The notes under the pieces were generated by a model. It saw only the letters and a list, made by a program, of their open reading frames with translations, did not search any database and was not told the origin of the DNA. Position numbers and translations under genes: made by a program. Shown in pieces: positions 9,995 to 21,715 of a stretch of DNA of 64,000 bases. This DNA is from Mesorhizobium sp. 65-26 (GTDB lineage: Bacteria > Pseudomonadota > Alphaproteobacteria > Rhizobiales > Rhizobiaceae). Within the stretch, counting starts at the first letter, position 1, and every line of letters starts with the position of its first letter. Location: positions 163,947 to 227,946 of the forward strand of contig MKVL01000030.1 in NCBI GenBank assembly GCA_001899205.1, written 5' to 3'.

Positions 9995-10780
9995 GCGCGC
10001 AGTCAGTCCAAAACCCTGGATCAGGCGCCGCGTGGCGAAATCCACCTTGCCCGAGGTGAAGACGGCAATATCGGGTTCGCTCTCGCCGGATGTCTCCCCG
10101 ACAGGTTCGAGCAGTGACATGGTGCGGCGCGCGATCGCCTCGGCCGGATCGATCCAATCCACCGGCCAGGGGGCAGTCTTGCGCATGCGGTTGACGAGGA
10201 ACGGATAGTGCGTGCAGGCGAGCACGACGATGTCGGTCCGCGCCTCCTCGTTCTCCAGGAAGCATGGCGATATCTCGGCGCGCACCACCTCCTCGTCGAC
10301 AAAGCCCTCCCGCATGTAGGTCTCGGCCAATCCGGCCAGCCTGTCGCTGCCGACCAGCCTGACATGGCATTTCTGCGCCCAGCGGCTGATCAGGTCGCGC
10401 GTGTACTGGCGTTTCACCGTGCCGGGCGTCGCCAGGACGGAAACAAGGCCGGAGCGGGTGCGCTCCGCGGCCGGCTTGATCGCCGGCACCGTGCCAACGA
10501 AGGGGTGGCCCGGAAAACGCTCGCGCAACGCATCGATGACCAGCGTCGAGGCGGTGTTGCAGGCGATCACGGAGATGGCCGGAGAGAACCGGTCGAGAAG
10601 CCCCTCGAACAGATCCAGAAGATGGGCCTTCAGGTCATCCTCTTCCCAGGCGCCGAAAGGGAAGGCAGCGTCATCTGCGACGTAGATGAAACGGCGATCC
10701 GGCATGAGCACGCGCGCCTCGCGCAGCACGGTCAGTCCGCCGATGCCGGAATCGAACATCAGGATCGGGCGCTCAGTCAT
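9992..10780 (-). CDS. murI: Glutamate racemase
   Basis: Makes D-glutamate for peptidoglycan from L-glutamate in the cytosol. The 262-residue product has [12 protein letters not shown] at the N-terminus and the two catalytic cysteines, C74 in VIACNTAST and C189 in [10 protein letters not shown]. The ATG at 10780 is chosen because the conserved [12 protein letters not shown] start follows; 60 further in-frame upstream codons lie inside trmJ and are low-complexity arginine-rich sequence typical of a shadow frame. It overlaps the end of trmJ by 8 bases, so translation is coupled. Its stop codon lies in a palindromic repeat. Confidence 0.95.
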   Translation of the reverse strand: MTERPILMFDSGIGGLTVLREARVLMPDRRFIYVADDAAFPFGAWEEDDLKAHLLDLFEGLLDRFSPAISVIACNTASTLVIDALRERFPGHPFVGTVPAIKPAAERTRSGLVSVLATPGTVKRQYTRDLISRWAQKCHVRLVGSDRLAGLAETYMREGFVDEEVVRAEISPCFLENEEARTDIVVLACTHYPFLVNRMRKTAPWPVDWIDPAEAIARRTMSLLEPVGETSGESEPDIAVFTSGKVDFATRRLIQGFGLTAR

Positions 10781-11657
10781 TGTCGGTCCCTTTGCCGCCC
10801 TGGCGCGGTACATCCTCGTCGTCGGCGGGCGCGGCCTTGTGGGAGTCGCGGTCGGCCTTCGCCTTGCGTTCGGGATAGCCGGCGCCGCGCGGCTCCTTCG
10901 GCGAGAAATAGTCGAGCGAGGCGACGACGCCGCGCAACACCTTGAGTTCCGGCTCTGCAAAGCCGGCGCGCGTCAGCACCGCGCGCAGATTGTCGACCAT
11001 CTTCGGCTTCTTCGGCGCCGGGCGGAAATAGCCGCGCGCCTCGAGCGCGGCCTCCAGATGGGCAAACAGGCCGTGCAACTGCTCTTTTGTCGCCGGCTGC
11101 ATTTCGGGGCTGGAGAAGTTGGTCTTCGTCTCGTCCTCAAGGCCCGACTTCATCCACTCGTAGGACATCAGCAGCACGGCCTGCGCGATGTTGAGCGAGG
11201 AGAAGCCAGGATCGACCGGAAACGTCACGATCTCGTCGGCAAGGCCGACCTCGTCATTGTAGAGGCCGAAGCGCTCGCGGCCGAACAGAATGCCGGTGCG
11301 CTGCCCGGCCTGCGTGCGCGCCCGCAGCGCCCTGCCCGCTTCCACCGGGCCACGCACCGGCTTGAAACCGTCGCGTTCGCGCGCCGTGGTGGCGAAGATG
11401 AAATTCAGGTCGGCGACCGCCGAAGCGAGGTCGTCGAACACCCGCGTGGCGTCGATGACGTGGTCGGCGCGGCTTGCGGCGGCGCGCGCCTTTTCGCTCG
11501 GCCATCCGTCGCGCGGATTGACGAGGCGCAGTTCGGACAGGCCGAAATTCGCCATGGCGCGCGCGACCATGCCTATGTTCTCGCCGAGCTGCGGCTCGAC
11601 AAGGATGATCGCCGGGCCGGCCGGCGATTTGACGTTGGAATTCTCACTGGAGGACAT
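10773..11657 (-). CDS. trmJ: tRNA (cytidine/uridine-2'-O-)-methyltransferase TrmJ
   Basis: SPOUT-class enzyme that 2'-O-methylates position 32 of tRNA. The 294-residue protein shows the N-terminal [35 protein letters not shown] and [15 protein letters not shown], the three knot motifs of the TrmH/TrmJ family. A C-terminal extension rich in lysine and aspartate is unlike the core. The ATG at 11657 is preferred over a TTG three codons earlier. It is first of two overlapping genes with murI. TrmJ and TtcA, both position-32 enzymes, are encoded within 6 kb. Confidence 0.92.
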   Translation of the reverse strand: MSSSENSNVKSPAGPAIILVEPQLGENIGMVARAMANFGLSELRLVNPRDGWPSEKARAAASRADHVIDATRVFDDLASAVADLNFIFATTARERDGFKPVRGPVEAGRALRARTQAGQRTGILFGRERFGLYNDEVGLADEIVTFPVDPGFSSLNIAQAVLLMSYEWMKSGLEDETKTNFSSPEMQPATKEQLHGLFAHLEAALEARGYFRPAPKKPKMVDNLRAVLTRAGFAEPELKVLRGVVASLDYFSPKEPRGAGYPERKAKADRDSHKAAPADDEDVPRQGGKGTDND

Positions 11658-11805
11658 GGCGACCAATCAAATGGGCATTGCGGCGAATTTCACGCTGCCC
11701 TGCCATATTCGGTCAGGAAAATGAAGCATTCGCAAATCGCGGGCGAAAGACCGAAGCCGCGCGCGTGACCAATCGTCTCCCGGCGCTTGCGATGCCGGCC
11801 AATGT

Positions 11806-11834
11806 TTGCGCCCCCGCCACCGCTTTGGTATAGG
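11806..11834 (+). promoter_or_regulatory. Possible sigma-70 promoter of icd
   Basis: TTGCGC (11806-11811) and TATAGG (11829-11834) are separated by exactly 17 bases and lie 69 bases before the icd start. The -35 is imperfect, so the call is tentative. Confidence 0.4.
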
Positions 11835-11902
11835 GGCCGCACCTTTCCCAGGCCGAGCCGGTGCGCGAGGCCGTTCCATTCCAGCAACGAGGCAGTCTTT
11901 CC

Positions 11903-13114
11903 ATGGCGAAGATCAAGGTGGCGAACCCGGTCGTCGAACTCGACGGCGACGAGATGACCCGCATCATCTGGCAGTTCATCAAGGACAAGCTGATCCACCC
12001 TTATCTCGACCTCAAGCTCGAATATTACGACCTCGGCATCGAGCACCGCGACGCGACCAATGACCAGGTGACCATCGATTCGGCGAACGCCATCAAGAAA
12101 TACGGCGTCGGCGTGAAGTGCGCGACCATCACCCCCGACGAGCAGCGCGTCGAGGAATTCAAGCTCAAGAAGATGTGGAAGTCGCCAAACGGCACCATCC
12201 GCAACATCCTGGGCGGCACCATCTTCCGCGAACCGATCATCATGAAGAACGTTCCGCGCCTGGTGCCGGGCTGGACCAAGCCGATTGTCGTCGGCCGCCA
12301 TGCCTTCGGCGATCAGTACCGCGCCACCGATTTCCGCTTCCCCGGCAAGGGCAAGCTGACGATCAAGTTCGTCGGCGAGGATGGGCAGGTGATCGAGCAC
12401 GACGTGTTCGACGCGCCCGGCTCCGGCGTCGCCATGGCCATGTACAATCTGGACGAATCGATCCGCGAATTCGCGCGCGCCTCGCTGAACTACGGCCTGC
12501 TGCGCAACTTCCCGGTCTACCTGTCGACCAAGAACACCATCCTCAAGGCCTATGACGGCCGCTTCAAGGACATCTTCCAGGACGTCTACGAGAAGGAGTT
12601 CGAGGCCGAGTTCAAGGCGCGCAAGCTCTGGTACGAGCACCGCCTGATCGACGACATGGTGGCCTCCAGCCTGAAGTGGTCGGGCGGCTACGTCTGGGCC
12701 TGCAAGAACTATGACGGCGACGTGCAGTCCGACACGGTGGCGCAGGGCTTCGGCTCGCTCGGCCTGATGACCTCGGTGCTGATGACGCCGGACGGCAAGA
12801 CGGTGGAGGCGGAGGCCGCCCACGGCACCGTCACCCGCCACTACCGCCAGCACCAGAAGGGCGAGGAAACCTCGACCAACTCGATCGCCTCGATCTTCGC
12901 CTGGACGCGCGGCCTCGCGCATCGCGCCAAGCTCGACGACAACGCCGAGCTGAAGCGCTTCTCCGAGACGCTGGAGAAGGTCTGCATCCAGACCGTCGAG
13001 TCCGGCTTCATGACCAAGGACCTGTCGCTGCTGATCGGCCCCGACCAGCCCTGGCTCTCGACCACCGGTTTCCTCGACAAGATCGACGAGAACCTGCAGA
13101 AGGCGATGGGGTGA
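11903..13114 (+). CDS. icd: NADP-dependent isocitrate dehydrogenase
   Basis: TCA-cycle enzyme oxidising isocitrate to 2-oxoglutarate with NADP. The 403-residue product belongs to the homodimeric, eukaryote-like class common in Rhizobiales: [20 protein letters not shown] at the start, [14 protein letters not shown] substrate loop, and [16 protein letters not shown] near the C-terminus. The ATG at 11903 follows a GAGG site and starts the conserved N-terminus; 14 upstream in-frame codons were dropped. Monocistronic, with a probable -35/-10 pair 69 bases upstream and a strong terminator just after the stop. Confidence 0.97.
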   Translation: MAKIKVANPVVELDGDEMTRIIWQFIKDKLIHPYLDLKLEYYDLGIEHRDATNDQVTIDSANAIKKYGVGVKCATITPDEQRVEEFKLKKMWKSPNGTIRNILGGTIFREPIIMKNVPRLVPGWTKPIVVGRHAFGDQYRATDFRFPGKGKLTIKFVGEDGQVIEHDVFDAPGSGVAMAMYNLDESIREFARASLNYGLLRNFPVYLSTKNTILKAYDGRFKDIFQDVYEKEFEAEFKARKLWYEHRLIDDMVASSLKWSGGYVWACKNYDGDVQSDTVAQGFGSLGLMTSVLMTPDGKTVEAEAAHGTVTRHYRQHQKGEETSTNSIASIFAWTRGLAHRAKLDDNAELKRFSETLEKVCIQTVESGFMTKDLSLLIGPDQPWLSTTGFLDKIDENLQKAMG

Positions 13115-13133
13115 CCCCACAAGTCGCGAATGT

Positions 13134-13163
13134 CGAAGGCTCCGAAAGGAGCCTTCGCTTTTT
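13134..13163 (+). terminator. Rho-independent terminator of icd
   Basis: CGAAGGCTCC-GAAA-GGAGCCTTCG, a perfect 10-bp stem with a GAAA tetraloop (13134-13157), followed by CTTTTTC. Lies 20 bases past the icd stop. Confidence 0.92.
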
Positions 13164-13193
13164 CGGGAGACGACCAGGGCGGAGGGCAGATCG

Positions 13194-13820
13194 ATGACCA
13201 GGCCGACCCTCTATGGCGCCGACTACAGCGTCTATGTCCGCATCGCCCGGATGGCGCTCGAGGAAAAAGGCGTCGGCTACGATCTCGTACCGGTCGACGT
13301 CTTTGCCGCCGACGGCGTTCCGGCCTGGTATCTGGCCCATCATCCGTTTGGCCGGATACCAGCTTTCGAGCACGAAGGCTTTCGTCTGTTCGAGACCGGC
13401 GCCATCACACGCTATGTCGACGAAGCTTTCGACGGTCCGGCCTTGCAGCCGGCCGACGTTCGCGGCCGGGGCATCATGAACCAGATCGTCGGCATGCTGG
13501 ACGCCTATGGCTACCGGGCCATGGTCTGGGACGTCGCCGTCGAACGACTGGAAAAGACCGAGCCGGACGAGCAGCTCATCGCGGCCGGACTTCGCCAGGC
13601 CGAAACGGTGCTGGAAGTGCTCTCAGCGCTGAAGAAGGTAGGGCCCTGGCTGCTCGGCGACCAGCTCACGCTGGCGGACCTGCACGCAGCGCCGATCGTC
13701 GCTTATTTCATCAAAGTCGCGGAAGGACGCGATCTCTTGGCGAGGTATTCGGAAATCCGGGATTGGTATGCGCGCATCGCCGCGCGTCCGAGCTTTGCGC
13801 GCACTGAAAAGGTTGGGTGA
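13194..13820 (+). CDS. Glutathione S-transferase family protein
   Basis: 208-residue cytosolic GST. The N-terminal thioredoxin-like domain begins TRPTLYGADYSVYVRIA, with Ser12 in the position of the catalytic residue, followed by PFGRIPAFEHEGFRLFETGAI, which carries the cis-proline and the E-T/S glutathione-binding pair. The all-alpha C-terminal domain includes LLGDQLTLADLHAAP, with the N-capping aspartate. GGAGGG lies just before the ATG. An overlapping frame from 13130 is a shadow. Substrate not predictable. It follows the icd terminator, so it has its own promoter or depends on read-through. Confidence 0.92.
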   Translation: MTRPTLYGADYSVYVRIARMALEEKGVGYDLVPVDVFAADGVPAWYLAHHPFGRIPAFEHEGFRLFETGAITRYVDEAFDGPALQPADVRGRGIMNQIVGMLDAYGYRAMVWDVAVERLEKTEPDEQLIAAGLRQAETVLEVLSALKKVGPWLLGDQLTLADLHAAPIVAYFIKVAEGRDLLARYSEIRDWYARIAARPSFARTEKVG

Positions 13821-13863
13821 CCGCAGAGTCACCCTGGTGTGAGATCGGCTGGCAGTTGATGCT

Positions 13864-14034
13864 GGCGCCGCCCCTCATTGCCCTGCCGGGCATTTCTCCC
13901 CGTAAACGGGGAGAAAGAAGCCGGTCGCAACGCCGGCGCTCATTCAACAATCACGATTGGCGAAAGCCGCGATGACAGCGCCCTTCTCCCCGTTCAACGG
14001 GGAGAAGATGGCGGCAGCCAGATGAGGGGCGACG
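13864..14034. repeat. Composite inverted repeat with two CTCCCCGT hairpins
   Basis: Two hairpins, TTTCTCCCCGT-AA-ACGGGGAGAAA (13893-13916) and CTTCTCCCCGTT-C-AACGGGGAGAAG (13983-14007), are enclosed by outer inverted arms, GCGCCGCCCCTCAT at 13864 and ATGAGGGGCGACGC ending near 14034 (13 of 14 pair). The layout is that of a small non-coding mobile or REP-like unit, between GST and alaS. Confidence 0.7.
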
Positions 14035-14083
14035 CAACCCTTTGATAGTGTGGATCCGGCTCGAACCAAGCCGCCCCCCAGCC

Positions 14084-16750
14084 TCAAGCAGCTTCGAGTG
14101 CCGCCCTTACCGCCGCAATGGCGTCGTCGGCCTTGGAGGCATCGGGACCGCCGGCCTGGGCCATGTCAGGACGGCCGCCGCCGCCCTGCCCGCCCAACGC
14201 GGCCGAGGCAACGCGAACGAGATCGACGGCACTGAAGCGACTGGTGAGATCATCGGTCACGGCGACCACGACGCTCGCCTTGTTGTCCTCGCCGGCGCCG
14301 ACGAAAACGACCACGCCCGAGCCCAGCGACTTCTTGCCGGCGTCGGCGAGCGGCTTCAGGTCCTTCGGCGAAACGCCTGTCACGGCTTTGCCGAGGAACC
14401 CTATGCCGGCGACGGTCTCATTCTCGGCAGGCGCGCCCGCCGGGCCGCTGCCACCGAGCGCCAGCTTCTTGCGGGCCTCGGAAAGCTCCTTCTCGAGCTT
14501 CTTGCGCTCATCGAGCAGCGCCTCGACGCGCGCCGCCACGTCGGCGGGCGAGATTTTCAGCGTGGAGGCGACCGCCTTCAGGCGACGGTCCTGCTCGTCC
14601 AGATGCTTGCGCGCGGCTTCACCCGTCAGCGCCTCGATACGCCGCACGCCGGCGGCGACCGCGCTGTCGGAGACGATGCGCACAAGCCCGATATCACCGG
14701 TCGCCCTGACATGGGTGCCGCCGCAAAGTTCCACCGAATAGGGTCGATTGGCCTTTGCCCCATGCAGGCCGGTGCCCATCGAAACGACACGCACCTCGTC
14801 GCCATACTTCTCGCCGAACAACGCCATGGCGCCCTCGGCAATGGCGTCGTCGACGGACATCAGGCGCGTAGAGACCGGGCTGTTCTGCACGACGATCTCG
14901 TTGGCCATGCGCTCGACTTCCTCGAGCTCCTCGGCCGAGATCGGCTTGTTGTGCGAAATGTCGAAGCGCAGGCGCTCCGGCGCGACCAGCGAGCCCTTCT
15001 GCGCGACATGCGTGCCGAGCACCTCGCGCAGCGCCTCGTGGATCAGATGGGTCGCGGAATGGTTGGCGCGCAGCCGCGAACGCCTGGCATGATCGACCTT
15101 GAGTTCGACGGCGGCGCCGGTCTTGACCGTGCCGCTCACCACCTTGCCGAGATGAACGAACAATCCATCGGCCTTCTTCTGTGTGTCGGTGACCTCGATG
15201 GAAAAACCTTCGCCAGAGATGACGCCGGTGTCGCCCATCTGGCCACCCGACTCGCCATAGAATGGCGTCTGATTGACGACGATGGCGACCGCATCGCCCT
15301 GCGCGGCGCTATCCACCGTCTTACCGTCCTTGACGAGAGCCTGGACGAGGCCCTCGGCCTGCTCCGTCTCGTAGCCGAGGAACTCAGTGGCGCCGGTCTT
15401 CTCGCGCACCGAGAACCAGACCGTCTCGGTCGCCGCCTCGCCGGAACCGGCCCAATGGGCGCGCGCTTCCGCCTTCTGGCGTTCCATCGCGTCGGTGAAG
15501 CCGGCAATGTCGACCGAGATGCTGCGCTGGCGCAGCGCGTCCTGCGTCAGGTCGAGCGGGAAACCGTAAGTGTCGTAGAGCTTGAAGGCCGTCTCGCCGT
15601 CCAGCATGTCGCCGGCCTTGAGCGTCTCCGTCGCATCCGACAGCAGGCCGAGGCCGCGCACGAGCGTCTTGCGGAAGCGCGTTTCCTCGAGCTTCAGCGT
15701 CTCGGTGATCAGCGCTTCGCCGCGCACCAGCTCCGGATAGGCTTGGCCCATCTCGCGCACCAGCGCCGGCACGAGCTGCCACATCAGCGGCTCCCTGGCG
15801 CCGAGCAACTGCGCATGCCGCATGGCGCGGCGCATGATACGGCGCAGCACATAGCCACGGCCTTCATTGGAGGGCAGCACGCCATCGGCCACCAGGAACG
15901 AGGACGAGCGCAGGTGGTCCGCTATCACCCTGTAGGACGCGACATTCTCCTCGCTCGGCCCCTGCCCGATCGCCGAGGACGCGGCGTCGATGAGATGACG
16001 GAACAGGTCCGTCTCGAAGACGCTCTCCACCCCTTGCAGGATGGACGCCATGCGCTCGAGCCCCATGCCGGTGTCGATCGACGGGCGCGGCAGGTCGATG
16101 CGCTCTTCCTTGGTCACCTGCTCATACTGCATGAACACCAGGTTCCAGAACTCGAGGAACCGGTCGCCGTCCTCTTCCGGGCTGCCGGGAGGACCGCCCC
16201 AGATGTGCTCGCCACGGTCGATGAAGATTTCCGAGCACGGCCCGCACGGGCCGGTGTCGCCCATCGCCCAGAAATTGTCAGAGGTCGGGATGCGGATGAT
16301 GCGATCATCCGAGAAACCGGCGATCTTCTTCCAGTAGCCGGCGGCCTCGTCGTCGGTGTGATAGACGGTGACCAGCAGCTTGTCCTTCTTGAGCCCGAAA
16401 CCCTTGGTGATCAGGTTCCAGGCAAGCTCGATGGCGCGCTCCTTGAAGTAGTCGCCGAAGGAGAAATTGCCGAGCATCTCGAAGAAGGTGAGATGGCGCG
16501 CGGTGTAGCCGACATTGTCGAGATCGTTGTGCTTGCCGCCGGCGCGCACGCTCTTCTGGGCAGTGGAAGCGCGCGAATAGGGCCGCTTCTCCAGGCCGGT
16601 GAAGACGTTCTTGAACTGCACCATGCCGGCGTTCGTGAACATCAGCGTCGGGTCGTTGCGCGGCACCAGCGGGCTCGACGCGACGATCTCGTGACCCTCC
16701 TTGCGGAAATAGTCGAGGAATGTCGACCGGATCTCGTTCACGCCACTCAT
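14084..16750 (-). CDS. alaS: Alanyl-tRNA synthetase
   Basis: Charges tRNA-Ala and edits mischarged serine or glycine. 888 residues, the normal length. The N-terminal class II domain starts [20 protein letters not shown] and contains [16 protein letters not shown]. The editing domain has [12 protein letters not shown] with its metal-binding histidines and the later [14 protein letters not shown] coiled coil (about 730-775, [16 protein letters not shown]) precedes the C-Ala domain. Start ATG at 16750 is unambiguous. A 949-residue open frame on the opposite strand is an artefact of GC-rich codons. Confidence 0.98.
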   Translation of the reverse strand: MSGVNEIRSTFLDYFRKEGHEIVASSPLVPRNDPTLMFTNAGMVQFKNVFTGLEKRPYSRASTAQKSVRAGGKHNDLDNVGYTARHLTFFEMLGNFSFGDYFKERAIELAWNLITKGFGLKKDKLLVTVYHTDDEAAGYWKKIAGFSDDRIIRIPTSDNFWAMGDTGPCGPCSEIFIDRGEHIWGGPPGSPEEDGDRFLEFWNLVFMQYEQVTKEERIDLPRPSIDTGMGLERMASILQGVESVFETDLFRHLIDAASSAIGQGPSEENVASYRVIADHLRSSSFLVADGVLPSNEGRGYVLRRIMRRAMRHAQLLGAREPLMWQLVPALVREMGQAYPELVRGEALITETLKLEETRFRKTLVRGLGLLSDATETLKAGDMLDGETAFKLYDTYGFPLDLTQDALRQRSISVDIAGFTDAMERQKAEARAHWAGSGEAATETVWFSVREKTGATEFLGYETEQAEGLVQALVKDGKTVDSAAQGDAVAIVVNQTPFYGESGGQMGDTGVISGEGFSIEVTDTQKKADGLFVHLGKVVSGTVKTGAAVELKVDHARRSRLRANHSATHLIHEALREVLGTHVAQKGSLVAPERLRFDISHNKPISAEELEEVERMANEIVVQNSPVSTRLMSVDDAIAEGAMALFGEKYGDEVRVVSMGTGLHGAKANRPYSVELCGGTHVRATGDIGLVRIVSDSAVAAGVRRIEALTGEAARKHLDEQDRRLKAVASTLKISPADVAARVEALLDERKKLEKELSEARKKLALGGSGPAGAPAENETVAGIGFLGKAVTGVSPKDLKPLADAGKKSLGSGVVVFVGAGEDNKASVVVAVTDDLTSRFSAVDLVRVASAALGGQGGGGRPDMAQAGGPDASKADDAIAAVRAALEAA

Positions 16751-17214
16751 GAATGCTGCCTTTTCAAGAGAACCGCCGGCAAGCCGGCGGAAATGGGCCT
16801 TAACTTGGAAGATGGATTGGGCCTTTTAGAGCATCGCACCGAAAAGTGGAATCTGGATTTCGGAGGATCCGATGCCCGAACAAAGCGCTAGATCGTCATC
16901 TGTGCATCCGCGAGGACGATTGGCGATCTAGCGGATGCAGCCCGGCCTGTCCAGAAACATGGAATTGGGCCACCCGCTGGCCGGGCAGGCCGCCACCATC
17001 GGCACAAACGCAAACCGCCGGCGTGCGGGCCGGCGGTTTGAAACGCAAAACCAGAAAACTCGATTACATAAGCCTTGTTTGATAGGCCTGAATTGTGGCC
17101 GAACTCCGGCTGGAAAACTGCCTCGGCTGCAAGTGCGGCTCCGGCCTTCTCGACTGACCTCCTCTTGCGCGGCGCGATCGGAAACCGACAAGCGCCGCCC
17201 GGGAGCAACCCAGC
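16751..17214. other. Intergenic region between recA and alaS without a supported gene
   Basis: Overlapping short frames exist on both strands, but none has a ribosome site or a recognisable product. The region holds the alaS promoter, a palindromic repeat (16828-16893) and a strong GC hairpin, AAACCGCCGG / CCGGCGGTTT at about 17010-17041, which may terminate recA transcription although it lacks a clear T-run. Confidence 0.6.
16828..16893. repeat. Rhizobiales palindromic repeat upstream of alaS
   Basis: AGAGCATCGCACCGAAAAGTGGA, a short centre, then GATTTCGGAGGATCCGATGC: GCATCG pairs with CGATGC and CCGAAA with TTTCGG. It is another variant of the family seen at 9949-9990, lying between recA and alaS. 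Confidence 0.65.
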
Positions 17215-18315
<1,101 letters not shown>

Positions 18316-18373
18316 GATACATCACCCCTTGGTCATCAATGAAGGCCGGACAATCCGCAATCCCTGCATTTGT

Positions 18374-18388
18374 GTACCTTTTTTGTTC
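18374..18388 (-). promoter_or_regulatory. Probable LexA (SOS) box of recA
   Basis: Minus strand reads GAAC-N7-GTAC, one base from the alphaproteobacterial LexA consensus GAAC-N7-GAAC, 59 to 73 bases upstream of the recA start. It falls in the 17-base gap between TTGCAA and TACACA, a possible -35/-10 pair. A weaker half match, AGAC-N7-GAAC, occurs at 18440-18454. Confidence 0.6.
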
Positions 18389-18596
18389 TCATTTTGCAAG
18401 AGACACCAACCGATTGAAAAACAATCAATATCTGGATTTGTTCTTTTTTTGTCTCACAACATGCGGTATCGACGCCTGATGCGCTTTGCCACACGGCTCC
18501 ATTGCCGGACCGGCGCGAATCGCGGCCTTCATTGCGGGGCGAGGCGCAGCGCCGTAACGTGCGCCCCGGACAGCTAGCAAGGACCACGACGCCAGC

Positions 18597-19544
18597 ATGG
18601 TGAAATCCCCCAGAATCCTCGCCGTGGGTGGCGCCCATATCGACAGGCGCGGCCAGGTGTCGGGCGTCTACGTGCCGGCGGCCTCCAATCCGGGGACGAT
18701 GCGCGAGGATGTCGGCGGCGGCGTCTTCAACGCGTTGCGCAGCGTCGCGCGGCGCGGCGTCTCGGCATCGCTCATCTCGGTGCGCGGCGGCGACGCGGCG
18801 GCCGAGACAGTCTCGTCGGCGATCGAGCGAGCCGGTATCGCCGATCTCTCAGCGGTCTTCCTCGATCGCACCACGCCGAGCTACACGGCGCTGATCGATC
18901 GCGACGGCGAATTGATCGTGGGCTTCGCCGACATGGCGCTCTACGATCTCGCCTTCCCCCGCCAAATCCGGCGCTCCAAGGTGCGCGAGGCGGTGGCCGC
19001 GGCGGATGCCGTGCTGTGCGACGCAAACCTGCCGACGGCGGCGCTGCTGCCGCTCATGGCCCAGGCAGGTGGCAAGTCGATCTTCGCGATCGCCATCTCA
19101 CCGGCCAAGGTTGTGCGCATGGTGCCTGTTCTGGGCCACCTGTCGCTGCTGTTCATGAACATGCGCGAGGCGGCGGCGTTGGCGGGCTCGGCAGGACCTG
19201 GCATGACGGCGCGCGACCTTGTCGCCGGGTTGAGACACGCCGGTCTGAGGGGCGGCGTCGTGACCGCAGGAGGCGCCCCGGTGCTGGGTTTCGACGATGC
19301 CGGCATCTTTGCCATCGACCCTCCTGCCCCGCGCCGGGTCGCCGACGTCACCGGCGCGGGCGACGCGCTGGCGGGAGCGACCGTCGCTGCCCTGATGCGC
19401 GGCCAACCACTGCGCGTCGCCCTGCGCGAGGGTGTCGCCGCGGCAATTCTCGCCATCGAGAGCGCCGAAGCCGTGCCCGACTTCACCCCAGCGCGCTTCG
19501 CCGAGGCGCTGGCCCTTGTGCCGGAGGCGCGGGAAGTGGCATGA
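18597..19544 (+). CDS. psuK: Pseudouridine kinase (PfkB family)
   Basis: PfkB-type sugar kinase, 315 residues, cytosolic. It has the N-terminal GGAHIDRRG and EDVGGGVFNALRSVARRG substrate motif and the C-terminal VTGAGDALAG with the catalytic aspartate at residue 256. Assignment as pseudouridine kinase rests on its neighbour: the next gene, 49 bases downstream on the same strand, encodes pseudouridine-5'-phosphate glycosidase, the partner enzyme in converting pseudouridine to uracil and ribose 5-phosphate. Taken alone it could be any PfkB nucleoside or sugar kinase. Divergent from recA. Confidence 0.85.
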   Translation: MVKSPRILAVGGAHIDRRGQVSGVYVPAASNPGTMREDVGGGVFNALRSVARRGVSASLISVRGGDAAAETVSSAIERAGIADLSAVFLDRTTPSYTALIDRDGELIVGFADMALYDLAFPRQIRRSKVREAVAAADAVLCDANLPTAALLPLMAQAGGKSIFAIAISPAKVVRMVPVLGHLSLLFMNMREAAALAGSAGPGMTARDLVAGLRHAGLRGGVVTAGGAPVLGFDDAGIFAIDPPAPRRVADVTGAGDALAGATVAALMRGQPLRVALREGVAAAILAIESAEAVPDFTPARFAEALALVPEAREVA

Positions 19545-19593
19545 GGGCGGCAGAATCGGCCACAGGAGCCGTTCCGGCGAACCGGAGACAAAC

Positions 19594-20517
<924 letters not shown>

Positions 20518-20548
20518 GGGCAGTAGCCGCGACCGCCGCGTTCCTTCA

Positions 20549-20703
20549 CACCCCCCTCTGGCCTGCCGGCCATCTCCCCCGCATGGGGGGAGATTGGACG
20601 TCGCCGCCGCCTTCGCCAATCGCCAACGGTGCAGTAAAAACCGGCGGTCGAACCGCTGATCTCCCCCCATGCGGGGAGATGGCCGGCAGGCCAGAGGGGG
20701 GTG
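20549..20703. repeat. MITE-like unit with 45-46 bp terminal inverted repeats
   Basis: Left arm 20549-20594 starts CACCCCCCTCTGGCCTGCCG and right arm 20659-20703 is its reverse complement with a single one-base indel; a 64-base unrelated centre separates them. Each arm also folds on itself (ATCTCCCC...GGGGAGAT). No coding capacity. It lies between psuG and a TfoX-N gene. Confidence 0.85.
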
Positions 20704-20726
20704 CTGTCCCGCCAGAGTTTTCGACG

Positions 20727-21050
20727 CTACTTGCCCGCCCTTCGCCCAGCCTCATAAGCCCGCCGCGCCCATTCCGCCATTTCGTCGGGGTCGTCGAAGG
20801 CGCTGTCGGGAATGCTCCAGTAGGGCATGGCCACCCGCTTGCCGTGCCTGGAGCCTTCGTAGGTCCATTGGCTGCAGCCCGCTGCCTCGAAGTCGGGACT
20901 GCTCTCCTCGTCCGCCTTCAGCATCAGTTCGCCGCGAACGACGACCGCGACGATGACGCCGCCGCTGTAAATGCCCTTGCCGCCGAACAGCTTGCGGATG
21001 CTGATCGGGCCGAGGCTTTCGAACAATTCTTCAAGGCGGTCATTGTCCAT
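20727..21050 (-). CDS. TfoX N-terminal domain protein
   Basis: 107-residue cytosolic protein matching the stand-alone TfoX/Sxy N-terminal domain: LEELFESLGPISIRKLFGGKGIYSGGVIVAVV, then GELMLKADEES and MPYWSIPDSAFDDPDEMAEWARRA. In gammaproteobacteria full-length TfoX controls competence, but stand-alone N-domain proteins in alphaproteobacteria have no established role and lack the C-terminal half. It is transcribed toward the MITE-like repeat and is divergent from the GFA gene, 91 bases between starts. Confidence 0.85.
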   Translation of the reverse strand: MDNDRLEELFESLGPISIRKLFGGKGIYSGGVIVAVVVRGELMLKADEESSPDFEAAGCSQWTYEGSRHGKRVAMPYWSIPDSAFDDPDEMAEWARRAYEAGRRAGK

Positions 21051-21141
21051 GCCGCGATCATCTCATCCGTCATCGGCCTTGTCATCGCCGCAACCAAAAT
21101 CATGCTGACAAGTTGAAACCTGGAAACGGAGTCCTCCGCTC

Positions 21142-21636
21142 ATGCCCGTCCTGCTCAAAGGTTCATGCCGTTGCGGCGCCGTCCGCTTCGAAGTGGAAAG
21201 CCACACGCCGGTGCCCTTCATGCTCTGCTACTGCTCGATCTGCCGCAAGCAACAGGGCGGCGGCGGCTTCGCCATCAATCTCGGTGCCGATTACGCGACG
21301 CTGAACGTCCGGGGAAAGCGAAGCCTGGGCGTCTACCAGGCAAGGATCGAGGATGACGAGCATCCGCATTGCGAAACGTCGAGCGGCGAACGCAATTTCT
21401 GCAGGAAGTGCGGGGCGGCTCTGTGGCTCTACGACCCGACATGGCCGGATCTCGTGCATCCCTTTGCCTCGGCGATCGACAGCGACCTCCCGAAACCGCC
21501 GGAAAAGGTCCACCTCATGCTGAAATACAAGGCGAACTGGGTCGAGCCGGTGATTGGCCCGAACGACAAGGTGTTCGACGTCTATCCCGAGGAATCGATC
21601 GCCGACTGGCACAAGCGTACGGGCATGTGGGTGTAG
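21142..21636 (+). CDS. GFA family (glutathione-dependent formaldehyde-activating enzyme/CENP-V) protein
   Basis: 164-residue zinc protein of the GFA/CENP-V fold. The cysteine ligands are clear: CRC at residues 9-11, CYCSIC at 29-34 and CRKC at 87-90. The C-terminal part (KVHLMLKYKANWVEP ... ESIADWHKR) is typical of the family. Members bind glutathione and some are proposed to promote S-hydroxymethylglutathione formation, but the substrate of most is unknown. Single gene, transcribed toward sufA (convergent), separated from it by palindromic repeat remnants. Confidence 0.9.
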   Translation: MPVLLKGSCRCGAVRFEVESHTPVPFMLCYCSICRKQQGGGGFAINLGADYATLNVRGKRSLGVYQARIEDDEHPHCETSSGERNFCRKCGAALWLYDPTWPDLVHPFASAIDSDLPKPPEKVHLMLKYKANWVEPVIGPNDKVFDVYPEESIADWHKRTGMWV

Positions 21637-21645
21637 TAAGCTCTC

Positions 21646-21708
21646 TTCTCCCTGCTCCAGGGGGAGAACCGACCCTTCGGGCCACCTTCTCGCCGTAAAC
21701 GGGCGAAA
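21646..21708. repeat. Repeat remnants between GFA gene and sufA
   Basis: CTTCTCCCT ... AGGGGGAGAA (21646-21667) and CTTCTCGCCGT-AA-ACGGGCGAAAG (21686-21708) are hairpins related to the CTCCCCGT units at 13893-14007. They sit where two convergent transcripts end and may act as a terminator. Confidence 0.55.
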
Positions 21709-21715
21709 GCAAGAC

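Noticed and set aside
10686-11768. 360-residue open frame on the plus strand
   Set aside because: Antisense to trmJ; no domain and no ribosome site.
11690-13120. 476-residue open frame on the minus strand
   Set aside because: Antisense to icd; composition typical of a mirror frame.
14042-16891. 949-residue open frame on the plus strand
   Set aside because: It lies antisense to alaS, which has every expected motif. The translation is rich in R, A, G, H and D with no family pattern, typical of mirror frames in GC-rich genes.
17010-17041. GC hairpin AAACCGCCGG / CCGGCGGTTT as a confirmed recA terminator
   Set aside because: It is about 170 bases past the recA stop and lacks a clear T-run in either direction, so it is only mentioned within the intergenic description.
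16888-17208. Short frames on both strands between recA and alaS
   Set aside because: They overlap each other, lack ribosome sites, and span a palindromic repeat and a hairpin.
20727-21050. Competence regulator call for the TfoX-N protein
   Set aside because: Only the N-terminal domain is present; full-length TfoX function cannot be inferred.
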